In this document: positions 40,105 to 48,920 of the stretch, piece after piece | Layout of the letters: each line of letters opens with the position of its first letter | How positions within the stretch are numbered: position 1 is the stretch's first letter | Assembly: GCA_022925895.1 (NCBI GenBank) | Contig: JAKSYS010000487.1 | Span: 1 to 48,920, forward strand | DNA from: Fragilaria crotonensis | Taxonomy: Eukaryota > Bacillariophyta > Fragilariophyceae > Fragilariales > Fragilariaceae | DNA length: 48,920 nucleotides | Direction: 5' to 3' | Position numbers and translations under genes: made by a program | The notes under the pieces: model-generated | What the model was told of the DNA's origin: nothing | Databases searched by the model: none | What the model saw: the letters and a program-made list of their open reading frames with translations, nothing else

Positions 40105-41455
40105 ATGAAGCGACTAACATTGTTAAGTGGCTCGACTGCAGTCGTCATAATAATCTTGTGTTCAACCAATCTGGTTTTTCTTTCGAAACTGGGTTTGAAT
40201 GTCGAAAGCTCGCACACGCCTGTTGTTGACGGATCGGCGTTCCCGACTAACATTCAATTGCCAATCAATGCTACGAAAAATGTATCCCGAGAGGCGTCGG
40301 ACACTCCAAAAGAATTAATGAAATCAGGTTCTACGCGCTCTGTAATTGCCAATAATACAGCAAGAATGAAGTACTCCGACGTTTGCTTTTACGGAAGCAC
40401 GAGATTCTTCTTTGGCCAAACAACTACTAAGCAGTTTGTCATGAATTTTCTGACAGTGCTCAGGGACGTGTCGCTGCGTTCCTTCAATGAAGCTCTGATT
40501 GCGAAGAATAAAATCCGCGTGCTTTTGCCCATATCCAGCTTCAAACCTCACTTCCAATCGGTGGAAGAAGTTATAAAATTCCTCAAGCCAGTCGTTGACA
40601 CTTATACCAAACTGGAAGTTACCTTTACTCGAAACGCACACAACATTGCAAGACGTCGCTTTAAAAAAGACAAGCTGCAAATGGGTGGTTATAACCAAGC
40701 TTGACGCCGACGATGTGATCTTTCCAGGATTCCTCGACTGGATTGCCCAAAAGGTGATACCCACGTTGGACCGTGGAGCTGTGGTTGGGGGACAGTACAT
40801 GAACCGCCTTGTCATGGGGTATGACCTATGTCTGGTCAAAAGTAATGTTGGGCCCTTTCATTGGCCCGGCGAGGCCATGGCACAAACTCGAGTCATTCGA
40901 CGGGACGTGTTTCTACAATTGCGTACACCGTTTGAAGCTCCTGCGCATACTGCAGCGCTAAGTAGCCTTCGACGAGCCGTATTTCGATTGCTTTTCGAGG
41001 GTGAGCAACTTCCCATTCCCCTGGAACGAAATCCAAACGGCGCTCGTTTGAAATATTCTCAAGAGAAGTTGTGGGATGCTCAGATGGAGAATATCACTGG
41101 CATTCGCATGGTGGAACCAAGCTTAGCAAGTGACCCATTCGGTCCTCCATCAGTGTACCTTAAGTCTCCGTTGTCGTCACACTTTCTCTACGAGAACATT
41201 GGCACCATGCCTCGTTGCACGGATTCAAAGTGGGCATCCGCCTGGGACAAAGCTATGTATCACAATGCCATAAAGTCGAATATGGATTACATACATACCA
41301 CTCTTCAGCGCTTGAATTTCTCTGTCTACGACACCTGCAAAAGCCACTCATACTTTGCTGATTTTTTCGCTGGAACTTCGAATCTCGCTTGGTTCGGCAA
41401 TGCTACCACTTGCGAAGAGATGGAAGCAAGATTGCGTAAAGCCTTGAAAGCGTAG
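40105..41455 (+). CDS. Type II membrane glycosyltransferase-like protein, copy 1 (one-base break)
   Basis: The ATG at 40105 (MKRLTLLSGSTAVVIIILCS) gives a short cytosolic end and one signal-anchor helix, as in Golgi glycosyltransferases. The luminal domain has YSDVCFYGSTRFF and WVVITKLDADDVIFPGFLDW, whose DxD-like LDADD is typical of GT-A sugar-nucleotide binding. The style resembles the putative rhamnosyltransferase family PF11316. The frame breaks at an A6 run (40663-40668); with five A the two frames (40105-40704 and 40595-41455) join into 449 aa. The neighbour at 42128 is a close paralogue without the break. Copy 1 lacks about 60 residues of the stem region present in copy 2. Donor and acceptor are unknown. 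Confidence 0.82.
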
Positions 41456-42127
41456 CTCAAGTTGGATATGTTTCATGTCGGATATCTGTCTGTCCTGAGA
41501 CGTACGGTGGCCTTTTTCGCTGATATGAACAGGACTTTTGTGCCGCAAACACTCGAGCACTCCACACTGTCACTGTAGAACCTGTAAACTAATAACTACT
41601 AGAAGTGGTATACATCCATGTCAGAAGGAGACTTGTGCTGTGGGAGCGTTGGGAGTCGACTCTTGGTGTATGGCCGGTCTCGTTCGGAATAGAAGAAGAA
41701 CGAATATTGAAATACTCAACTTGGCAACAAGTGATGTGGGGGTGGCTGTCCGTTAGCCAAGGTTACAGATTAGCAAAACAAGCGATGCGGAGAACCATCA
41801 TTGCTAGAGTCTGTAAATGGCATTCAATGTAATCCAGGATTGCAGGACAAGCATAGACGGTACGTGCGTGATTCACGCTATAGGCCTTGAAGGAGTAACT
41901 GTAGAACAGTGCCAGTCTGCCAGTGCACAGTAGCGCCTAACCCCTTCGAAAGGGTTTGTCCTCGTCATCACATGCCAATTTACCGAGAATAATTGCTCCT
42001 GCCGCACGCGTTCCATGTAAAAACCGATAACCATGGGTGTACACTCGATCGTTCAGAGGTTGTCAGTCACTGGAAGGTTTACAGAAGATTCCAAGACAAG
42101 ACCGTTGAACGAAGAAAGGATTTGCTG
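41456..42127. other. Spacer between the glycosyltransferase paralogues
   Basis: No gene. The first bases after each copy's stop (AGCTCAAGTTGGATA and AGCTCAGGTTGGATA) are related, showing that the duplicated unit extends past the stop codons. Confidence 0.5.
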
Positions 42128-43651
42128 ATGAAGCGGCTATCATTAGGTGGCTTAGCTGCTATAGTCATTTTGGCCTTTTGTTCCTTCAATGTGATCTTTC
42201 TTGCGAAGTTGGGAGAGAGTCAGACGATTGTAAACACACTTGTTGCGAGAGATGACTTTGCGTCGTTCCGGGGGAAGCAGGCAATCAAAGTCGACTCTGA
42301 ACTCGAGTCGATATTAGTCAAGACCAGGGCACTACCTTTCGATCAACCCACGCCAAGGCAACGAGATCCAAGTCACGTTAAAGTGCCGATTATTGATGCT
42401 TCAATTATGCTATCCCAAGACGAGCATGAAGCAACGAGGGTCATGTTGGTCGCTCCAAGTGAGGTTCCACGAATACCACAAAGCACAATTCACCGAGGGG
42501 TGATTGTTCCAGATTCTGCTACGTCTACGCGCACTGTGATTGCCAACAATACTGCGAGTTTGGAGTACTCTGATGTTTGCTTTTACGGAAGCACAAGGTT
42601 CTTCTTCGACCAAAACACCACCAAGCAGTTTGTCATGAATTTTCTCACAGTACTAAGAGATGTGTCTCTGCGTTCCTTTAATGAAGCTCTGATTGCGAAG
42701 AATAAAGTCCATGTGCTTTTGCCCATATCCAGCTTCGAACCTCACTTCCAATCGGTGGATGACATTGTCAACTTTCTCAAGCCAGTCGTTGACACTTATA
42801 CCAAACTGGAAGTTACCTTTGCTCCAAACGCTCACGAGATTGCAAAACAACGTTTCACGGAAACAGATTGCGAGTGGGTGGTCCTAACCATGCTTGATGC
42901 AGATGATGTGATATTTCCAGGCTACCTCGACTGGATTGCTCAGAAGGTGATACCTACGTTGAACCGTGGAGCTGTAGTTGGGGGACAACAAATGAACCAT
43001 CTGCAGATAGGGTATGATCTTTGCATGGTCGAAACTGACATCCAACCGCGCCACTGGGCTGGCGAATCAACTGGACAAACTCGAGTCATTCGTCGCGACG
43101 TTTTCGACAGATTGGGAAATCCTTTCGAAGCGCCAACCCACACCGGAACGCTGACTGCTCTTCGGCGGAAGGTTTTTAGAATGCTATTCAAAGATGAGCC
43201 ACTTCCTGTTTCTCTTTTGCTACGCAGAAAAGCTCGTTTGAACTTCACACTTCAGAAACTGTGGGATGCTGATTTGGAAAACATTACCGGCATTCGAATG
43301 GTGGAACCGTCTTTGACAAGCGAACCATTCGGCCCGCCGTCAGTGTACTTGAAGTCTCCATTGTCCGCACACTTTTTCTATGAAAAGATTGTCAACATGT
43401 CTCGTTGCACGATTTCAGAATGGGCATCAGTCTGGGAAAAGGCGATGAATCAAAATGTCGTGAAATCGAACATGGATTATATTTACACGACCCTTCAGGG
43501 CATCAACTTCTCAATCTATGACAGTTGCAAAAGTCATTCCTACTTTTCTGAGGTTTTCGCGGGTACGTCCAATCGGGCGTGGTTCGGCAATGCAACAACT
43601 TGCGAAGAGATGGAAGCGAAGTTGCGTGAGACCTTGTTGTTGTACCAGTAG
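42128..43651 (+). CDS. Type II membrane glycosyltransferase-like protein, copy 2 (507 aa)
   Basis: The ATG at 42128 (MKRLSLGGLAAIVILAFCSF) matches the start of copy 1; the frame is open upstream from about 41993 but has no earlier ATG. Order: one signal-anchor helix (about residues 9-28), a stem of about 120 residues, then the catalytic-type domain with YSDVCFYGSTRFFFDQN, WVVLTMLDADDVIFPGYLDW and GQTRVIRRDVF, and a C-terminal Cys-bearing end (YDSCKSHSYF, GNATTCEEMEAKL). N-x-S/T sites are frequent, as expected for a luminal protein. It is the intact paralogue of a tandem pair. It likely adds a sugar in the Golgi; the sugar is not known. Confidence 0.88.
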   Translation: MKRLSLGGLAAIVILAFCSFNVIFLAKLGESQTIVNTLVARDDFASFRGKQAIKVDSELESILVKTRALPFDQPTPRQRDPSHVKVPIIDASIMLSQDEHEATRVMLVAPSEVPRIPQSTIHRGVIVPDSATSTRTVIANNTASLEYSDVCFYGSTRFFFDQNTTKQFVMNFLTVLRDVSLRSFNEALIAKNKVHVLLPISSFEPHFQSVDDIVNFLKPVVDTYTKLEVTFAPNAHEIAKQRFTETDCEWVVLTMLDADDVIFPGYLDWIAQKVIPTLNRGAVVGGQQMNHLQIGYDLCMVETDIQPRHWAGESTGQTRVIRRDVFDRLGNPFEAPTHTGTLTALRRKVFRMLFKDEPLPVSLLLRRKARLNFTLQKLWDADLENITGIRMVEPSLTSEPFGPPSVYLKSPLSAHFFYEKIVNMSRCTISEWASVWEKAMNQNVVKSNMDYIYTTLQGINFSIYDSCKSHSYFSEVFAGTSNRAWFGNATTCEEMEAKLRETLLLYQ

Positions 43652-45131
43652 CTCAGGTTGGATAGCTGGGCTGGTATTCGATTACAGCAACACAATGTTT
43701 AGTGCTTTGCTTCCTGTCTGCGCTGGAGAACAGGATTAAGACATGCTACAGCGGCGCACTTGCTCCGAAATCATGCTGCCTTATTCCATTTTCAAGTTTG
43801 TCCGCATGTGGCCCGGTGTTTGGATCCACGCCAAGTGTTGGCCTTAGTTCATTTATACCTTCGGCCTCTTGCTTTATGCTGCAGTACCTGGTAATTATAC
43901 AGTGAATATAATCAGTGCCAACTTCTAGACCAACTACTAATGGAACTCGTCTCAATTTTCTGTTTTCGTTCTACTCCAGTGGTTGGGGTACTTGACCAGT
44001 TAGCAGCAATATATTCATAGCAAATGGTCAGATTGTGCATGTAGCACTATCTACTCCTACTTTCTTCGTGGTACTCCGCGTACTGTACCTGGTACAGTAC
44101 TGGATTCCATAAAATTTCATGTACAGTATGTGCATACTTCGTACAACTATGAATAGATATATCATACAGTACCTGGTACGTGGCTTACAAGTAGTTTCGC
44201 TTCAGTACAAGTACTGTATTACTTGTATTGGAGTACTGGTACTACAGTACTTCGGTACTTGTACTGTATGTATTGACCATTGACTGCTACTGTATCGGGA
44301 TTGGAGACGGCATGTGCGAAAGCCCGACGAAGGTTGCCCGCGACTCAGGTGGCCCATCATTTGTTCCCACCTTTGTTCAACACCATGCGCAACACAAATC
44401 TACGTTTCACTAGTCTCATGACGTGATGAAACCTTCCACTGACAATTGACCAGCATCCAAAGACTGCGATGAGTTCATCCTGATTATAGGTAAGATCTCG
44501 ATTGGCACTACTAGCAGGTGAAAACGGGTGGATTTCTGCCGCTAAGCGAGTTTCTATCTCGAATTGTGGTTCCAAGAAGCCCAAGAAGAAAGGATGGTTT
44601 TCAAATCTAGTGGGAAGAATAGGACTCTTCCTGCCCGCATGCCTTAAACAGCTCCGTATGATCCTTTATTATCTGCGTTTGCTGTGCCTGTGTGCTACAC
44701 TTTTTCTAATTTTCTACTTGGACCCAGATTCTTTCCAAAGTGATCGTCAATGTTGAACTTGAGAACGACTAGCAGATTCTTTCGCAATGAAACAAAGATC
44801 TCCCATTAATGTCGCGGTATCTGGGTACCACTCATCAATGATGTAAGACCATTAAGAAATCTGTGGTGAGTGAATCGCAAACAAAATAGAACGAGTTGTG
44901 AACAAGGCATTCTAGCACCAATTGCTTGGTAGACACTGTGGGTGATACACATTTTAAACTTGGGGTCTACTAATTGAAAGCAGCGCAGTGGCTGTAAGGT
45001 CCAGAACATAGGGCTCGTGAAGGCTAGTTGCTTGAATTGCAGTTAACTAGATACCCAGCTGCAAATCTAAATCTATCCATCTCTGAACGAACCAAAGTTA
45101 TAGATATCATTCACAATAGAATCGATGTCGT
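43652..45131. other. 1.5 kb intergenic, GTAC-rich, one weak ORF
   Basis: The 240 bases from 44041 contain 16 GTAC sites by my count. A plus-strand open frame at 44502-44756 has no ATG start but encodes a basic segment and a hydrophobic helix (MILYYLRLLCLCATLFLIFY). It could be an exon or a remnant. Nothing else is seen. Confidence 0.4.
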
Positions 45132-47705
45132 CTAGCCAGAAACACTTTCACTTTCTGCAGCAGTAGCCGCCGTCAACTCGGAATCACTCGACTCTTCCGG
45201 TGCAGAAGTCATCTCAGCGATGTTGCGAATAGCTGGAGGTGGGATCATTCGACTGTCCTGCATCTTCTTGACGCTATTTGTGGGACTCGGACGCTTTGTT
45301 CGTCTGCGTGCACTCGAGCGAGCAGGTGAACCGTGAAAAGCACGAAGTCCACCCTGGTTGTAGGCCGCATAGTAGGCAGCTGCTTGAGCATTAGCTTGAG
45401 GCGACATCATGAACTGAGTAGCCGGAGATGGAGGCATGTAGGTCTCGCTATACATTTGCCCGTAAGGATGATAGTGAGCATTGTGGGCGAGGAGAAGAGG
45501 CTGGGCCTCGATCTCGCTGACTCTATTCTTGTCATCTTCGCCTTTCGTTGTTCGATGTGGAGTGGATGGAGCCGGTCCCTTCTGTGGAGTCATAATGCCA
45601 GCGTGCGCCAAAGTCTGTTGCATGTGATAATCCATCGGACCCCAAAACGGTGACATTTGTCCGTGTGAATAGTCGACGTGATAGGGCGTGTGCTGCTCGG
45701 CAGGGGCGACATCAACATCAGACGACACAACGTCTTGGTCAGTCGCATCCTGCGGTGATGAGGGTCCGCAAGAAGCATTCGGAGTGTTGCCGTAAACTGT
45801 GTTCGGGTCGTGTCCATACCAGCCTGAATACGCCGCCAAGGAATGTTCAGGATTGTTGTATGGATCAAAGTTCTGCGGATAAAAGGCTGCAGAAGCCGGA
45901 TGTGCTTCTGTGGTGGAGTATTCTGGTGCCTGCGGATGGTAGAATGGTATAGGGAACATTCCGTGAAAGTTTGGGTCATAATGAGACGGTGGGTAGCCAA
46001 GGAGGTAGCTGTCACCGGAAAGAGCAGAATGCACACTGGTATTTTCGTCGCATACAGCAAAATGAGGAGCCCACCCATTCCCCCACCATTGTCCATTGTG
46101 AAAGATGTAAGACGCACCCCGTGACGCCGTTGATCCATCACCCTTTGAACTTTGTGTTTGATTCGTTTGAACAGGGTGGGGTGCACCATTTGAGCGCATG
46201 CGAGTCTTGCCTCGCGGAGTTGCCAGTTGTGGCGGAATGCCTTCACCGACATATCGCTGCGAAAAAAAAAGAAATTTCAGCACATAGGCATAACATATCG
46301 AATATCACGCAAGCCAACATAGATACATTCGCAATAACGTACCTGTGGATGCAGCGGGAGGCCATGTCGAGAACTCGGCGCCGTCGCATCAGTCTCGACA
46401 CTGTGTGGCACGGCCGTGGGCTTCAACGTGTTTAGTTTCTTCACCTGTTGTGGTGTGCAACTCGACATGCTTTCGCGGGCTGCCGCCATCGCCCGCAGAA
46501 ACTGTTCATCGATTTGGCTTCGCAGCAGGGGAGAGTCCACGTCGCCAGGTTCGTTCAACGGTCTCAGTTTCAAACTTTCAATTAACTTTCGTAGCCTGGG
46601 CTCAGAGTTTGGATCTGTCCATCCTTCGAACTCAGCCAAGCACTCCATCCAGCGTTCGGAAGTGAATAAAGACACTGCCGCCAAATGATCGGACACTGCA
46701 CATACTTCCTCGCGTAGAAAAACGGCAACAGGCGATACCGACACCTTGACATCAACCCCATTTCGCTTTAATTTCTTGATGCATTTGGCGAGAAACTTGT
46801 GATAGTGAATCAATGGCCATAGGTATCTGTATATAGTAAGGATGGTCTTCATTAGCCAACAACGACAGTTTGATACAAGCTACATTCTCTACACGGAAAG
46901 AAACTTACCGCCATCGTTTATTGTGACTCTTCGGTTCAATCCAAGGATTCTTGCCCGATTTTGCTTCCCACCAACTTCTTGATGGCTTCCATAGCTGAGT
47001 GCGTGTCGATTCCAATCGGTCGTACTCACGCTCTCCTATCGCTTGGAGAAACGTCGGCGGGCATTCTGCAATCGATCGATTATCGTCCCTCGTTTCAATT
47101 GCCGACAGGATCCATTGTTCTTCGTCGATCAAAGCAGTGTCTGTCATAGACAAGGCTTGACGTGATCGAGAAGGTTTTCCATTGACAGCCACAACCAGTG
47201 GCGAGAATATTTCGTCCGCCTCATCGGTCGATTTGAGTCTCCGCAAGGACAAAAAGTCATTCTCCGCCATAGCAGTTGCTTCCTTATTGATATCATGAAT
47301 GACGCCGTAAAATGACACCCGATTGACCAGTGCTTGAGACAAGTCTCGCTTAAGCTCTGCATGCAGGTAAAAATGAGGAAGAGAGTCATCTTCCTGAGAA
47401 TCAGAAATCTGCAGATCAGCTACTCCTACAGGAGACTCTTCCTCCGATAAAAGCTGCTTCGTCGCCGGTGTGGTCGAAACTTCTGGCTCTACATGCTGTT
47501 CAAAGGCATCTGCCAAGTTTCGTCGCGGGATTGCCGAGGAAGACGAAGTGACCGTAAAAGAATCATGCATATCTTCTGGGCAAGTCAGTGATTGAATGGA
47601 AAGAATCCCCATCGTGAACCAGGTCGAATGATCACCAAATTCAGAACGCTTCTCAACCGCTGTTCCGACAGTCGATTTTGTGGGATAATTACACCAAGGA
47701 TTCAT
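45132..47705 (-). CDS. Protein of unknown function, 3 exons, 801 aa
   Basis: Exons: 47705-46909, 46826-46343 and 46256-45132. Spliced, the frame is continuous and the junctions read HNKRWRYLWPLIHYHKFL and GLPLHPQRYVGEG. The start is the first ATG, 47705 (MNPWCNYPTKSTVG). The middle (SWWEAKSGKNPWIEPKSHNK through RNGVDVKVSVSP and FLREEVCAVSDHLAAVSLF) is Trp/aromatic-rich and looks like a conserved core. The third exon is Tyr/Pro/His/Ala-rich and probably disordered, ending with an acidic Ser/Ala stretch. No membrane helix, signal peptide or catalytic motif is seen. I do not recognise a named domain. Confidence 0.82.
46257..46342 (-). other. Intron 2 of the unknown three-exon gene, 86 bp
   Basis: Donor CAG|GTACGT (46342) and acceptor CTTTTTTTTTTCGCAG| (46257) with a strong T-rich tract. 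Phase 0. Confidence 0.88.
46827..46908 (-). other. Intron 1 of the unknown three-exon gene, 82 bp
   Basis: Donor GGCG|GTAAGT (46908) and acceptor CTATATACAG| (46827). Removal joins TGG CG to A TAC, giving RWRYLWP and keeping the frame. Confidence 0.88.
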
Positions 47706-48920
47706 GGTGGAAGGGAAGCGAACCGAACCGATCAAATCGTGGAAGGATCGAAACAAGATGGTCACGTTGACAATGGTTTTTCACAGGGGAATGCAAAAAT
47801 AAAATCAAACCATCAACGGAATAATGACATGTACGTAGAATTGTACAGGACCGTTCCATATCCGGTAAATTCAAATTTCAATCGTTGAAGGGACGACAGA
47901 CGACAACAGTTAAAGCAAAACACAACAGACCACCATATCGAAACGTAGGGAGATTCGGTCAACGAAGTCGAAGCCATCAGCAACAACAAACACATCAATA
48001 AGATGGAAGAGATAAAACAGAAGAAGGAAATGTTAGCGAAAATCGATTTTATTGCAGCCGGAAACCCGAGACAGTTGCGCCACGCCACCTTCTGCGACAA
48101 GACTCTCGTTAAACCTTCGGCCACTACAATTATGGAAACAGAAAAGGTTTGACCTTTGAATTTCGCACCATGGCCCAGGTACAAGGAGTCATGAAAAGGA
48201 CTTCATCACTTTCGCTCACACTAAGGAACGGTGTCATGTCCGCATGGGTTTGCCAACAACGTTGCCACACATTCATTTTCCCGTCGTTCGTCCAAAACCA
48301 TCATACTGACTTACACTTCTTTGATGGGATGCGTCGGTCAAGCTAAGAAACCTACTACGGCGGTGGGTTGTTGAGGAGTTGTAACGCTTCTACCTTCTTT
48401 TCGCTGATGAAGCAGAGTGTGTCCTGTGTCCTGGCTGTTCGGGACAAGTAAGAGATGGACTTCGGACTATGCTGTGGGAGTGCGCCCTGCACGTCGCAAG
48501 CCTCGCATTACCTGGAATCACTCTGAGTCGACTCGAATTTTCTGATCATTATATGAGTATACAACATATTTCCACTGTCGGGGACTGCGATAAAAATATA
48601 TAGAAAAGCATACGGGAGTCATGCGTGGTTCACTTCTGCTATACCCCCTAATTGCTAAATAGTCGATCCGTTGGCTTTGGCTTGGAGGCCGTTCGGCGGA
48701 CCCGTCGTCTATTACCGAAAACAGATTCCCGCTCCCGCCATTCGTATGAACAATTAGGACAAAATTTTGCTCCATCAACTTTCGGTGATACTCTGGAGGG
48801 CTACTTAGTGGGAACTCTACGGCATGCCGGCTTGCTGGCAGTCCTACTCGCCATACGACATCCGAAGACGCGCCGATAGATGAGCTTGCCGGCGTTGCAC
48901 AAAACGGTTCCAAATGTCTT
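47706..48920. other. Right edge, no certain gene
   Basis: It holds the upstream region of the three-exon gene. A minus-strand frame is open from the window edge to 48518 (131 residues within view, for example YHRKLMEQNFVLIVHTNGGS). It has no ATG in the window, so it could be the last exon of a gene lying beyond the edge. I recognise no domain in it. Confidence 0.35.

Overview
The window looks like nuclear DNA of a stramenopile alga, most likely a diatom. The reasons are three cyclin genes of the type expanded in diatoms, a Ty1/copia retrotransposon with the diatom-style DSQST protease motif, a LYR-motif gene and a PUB/TPR gene of eukaryotic type, and short GT-AG introns (82, 86 and 137 bp). 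I cannot name the species. There are no bacterial operons, rRNA genes or CRISPR arrays, and I recognised no tRNA gene by eye.

Layout. About 0.25-5.2 kb is a decayed Helitron (33-residue repeats, HUH Rep domain, PIF1-type helicase) read in at least nine frame segments. A PIF/Harbinger-like MITE follows at 5.43-6.09 kb. A two-exon LYR-motif gene lies at 6.8-7.3 kb. Facing it is a 6.5-kb minus-strand locus (7.65-14.12 kb) of two reading frames joined by an ATGA overlap: an N-terminal PUB domain and a long C-terminal kinesin-light-chain-like TPR array. They are probably one protein. A second MITE, holding a perfect 50-bp palindrome, is at 14.67-15.40 kb.

From 15.9 to 28.5 kb three diatom-type cyclin genes (minus, plus, plus; the second frameshifted) are spread among repeats: interlocked foldback repeats at 18.97-20.06 kb, a 129-bp tandem duplication at 20.9-21.15 kb, and one gene for a Cys-rich single-pass membrane protein at 23.3-24.4 kb.

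From 29.35 to 33.52 kb lies a GC-rich non-LTR retrotransposon with reverse transcriptase, CCHC finger and a restriction-like endonuclease type C-terminus. It has an (AC)n microsatellite at each edge, which suggests insertion into (AC)n. Immediately after it (33.71-40.00 kb) is a complete copia element on the minus strand, with two 390-bp LTRs that look identical and a 5-bp target duplication CTGTG. It carries a small ORF before gag, joined to gag by ATGA.

From 40.1 to 43.65 kb are two tandem paralogues of a type II membrane glycosyltransferase-like protein, the first broken by one base in an A run. A three-exon gene of unknown function (801 aa) occupies 45.13-47.71 kb on the minus strand. The remaining intergenic DNA is strikingly rich in the tetranucleotide GTAC.

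A recurring theme is single-base frame breaks, several at homopolymers, inside otherwise well-preserved genes (PUB/TPR, cyclin 2, glycosyltransferase 1, LINE, copia). Whether these are read errors or real mutations decides how many of these genes and elements are intact.
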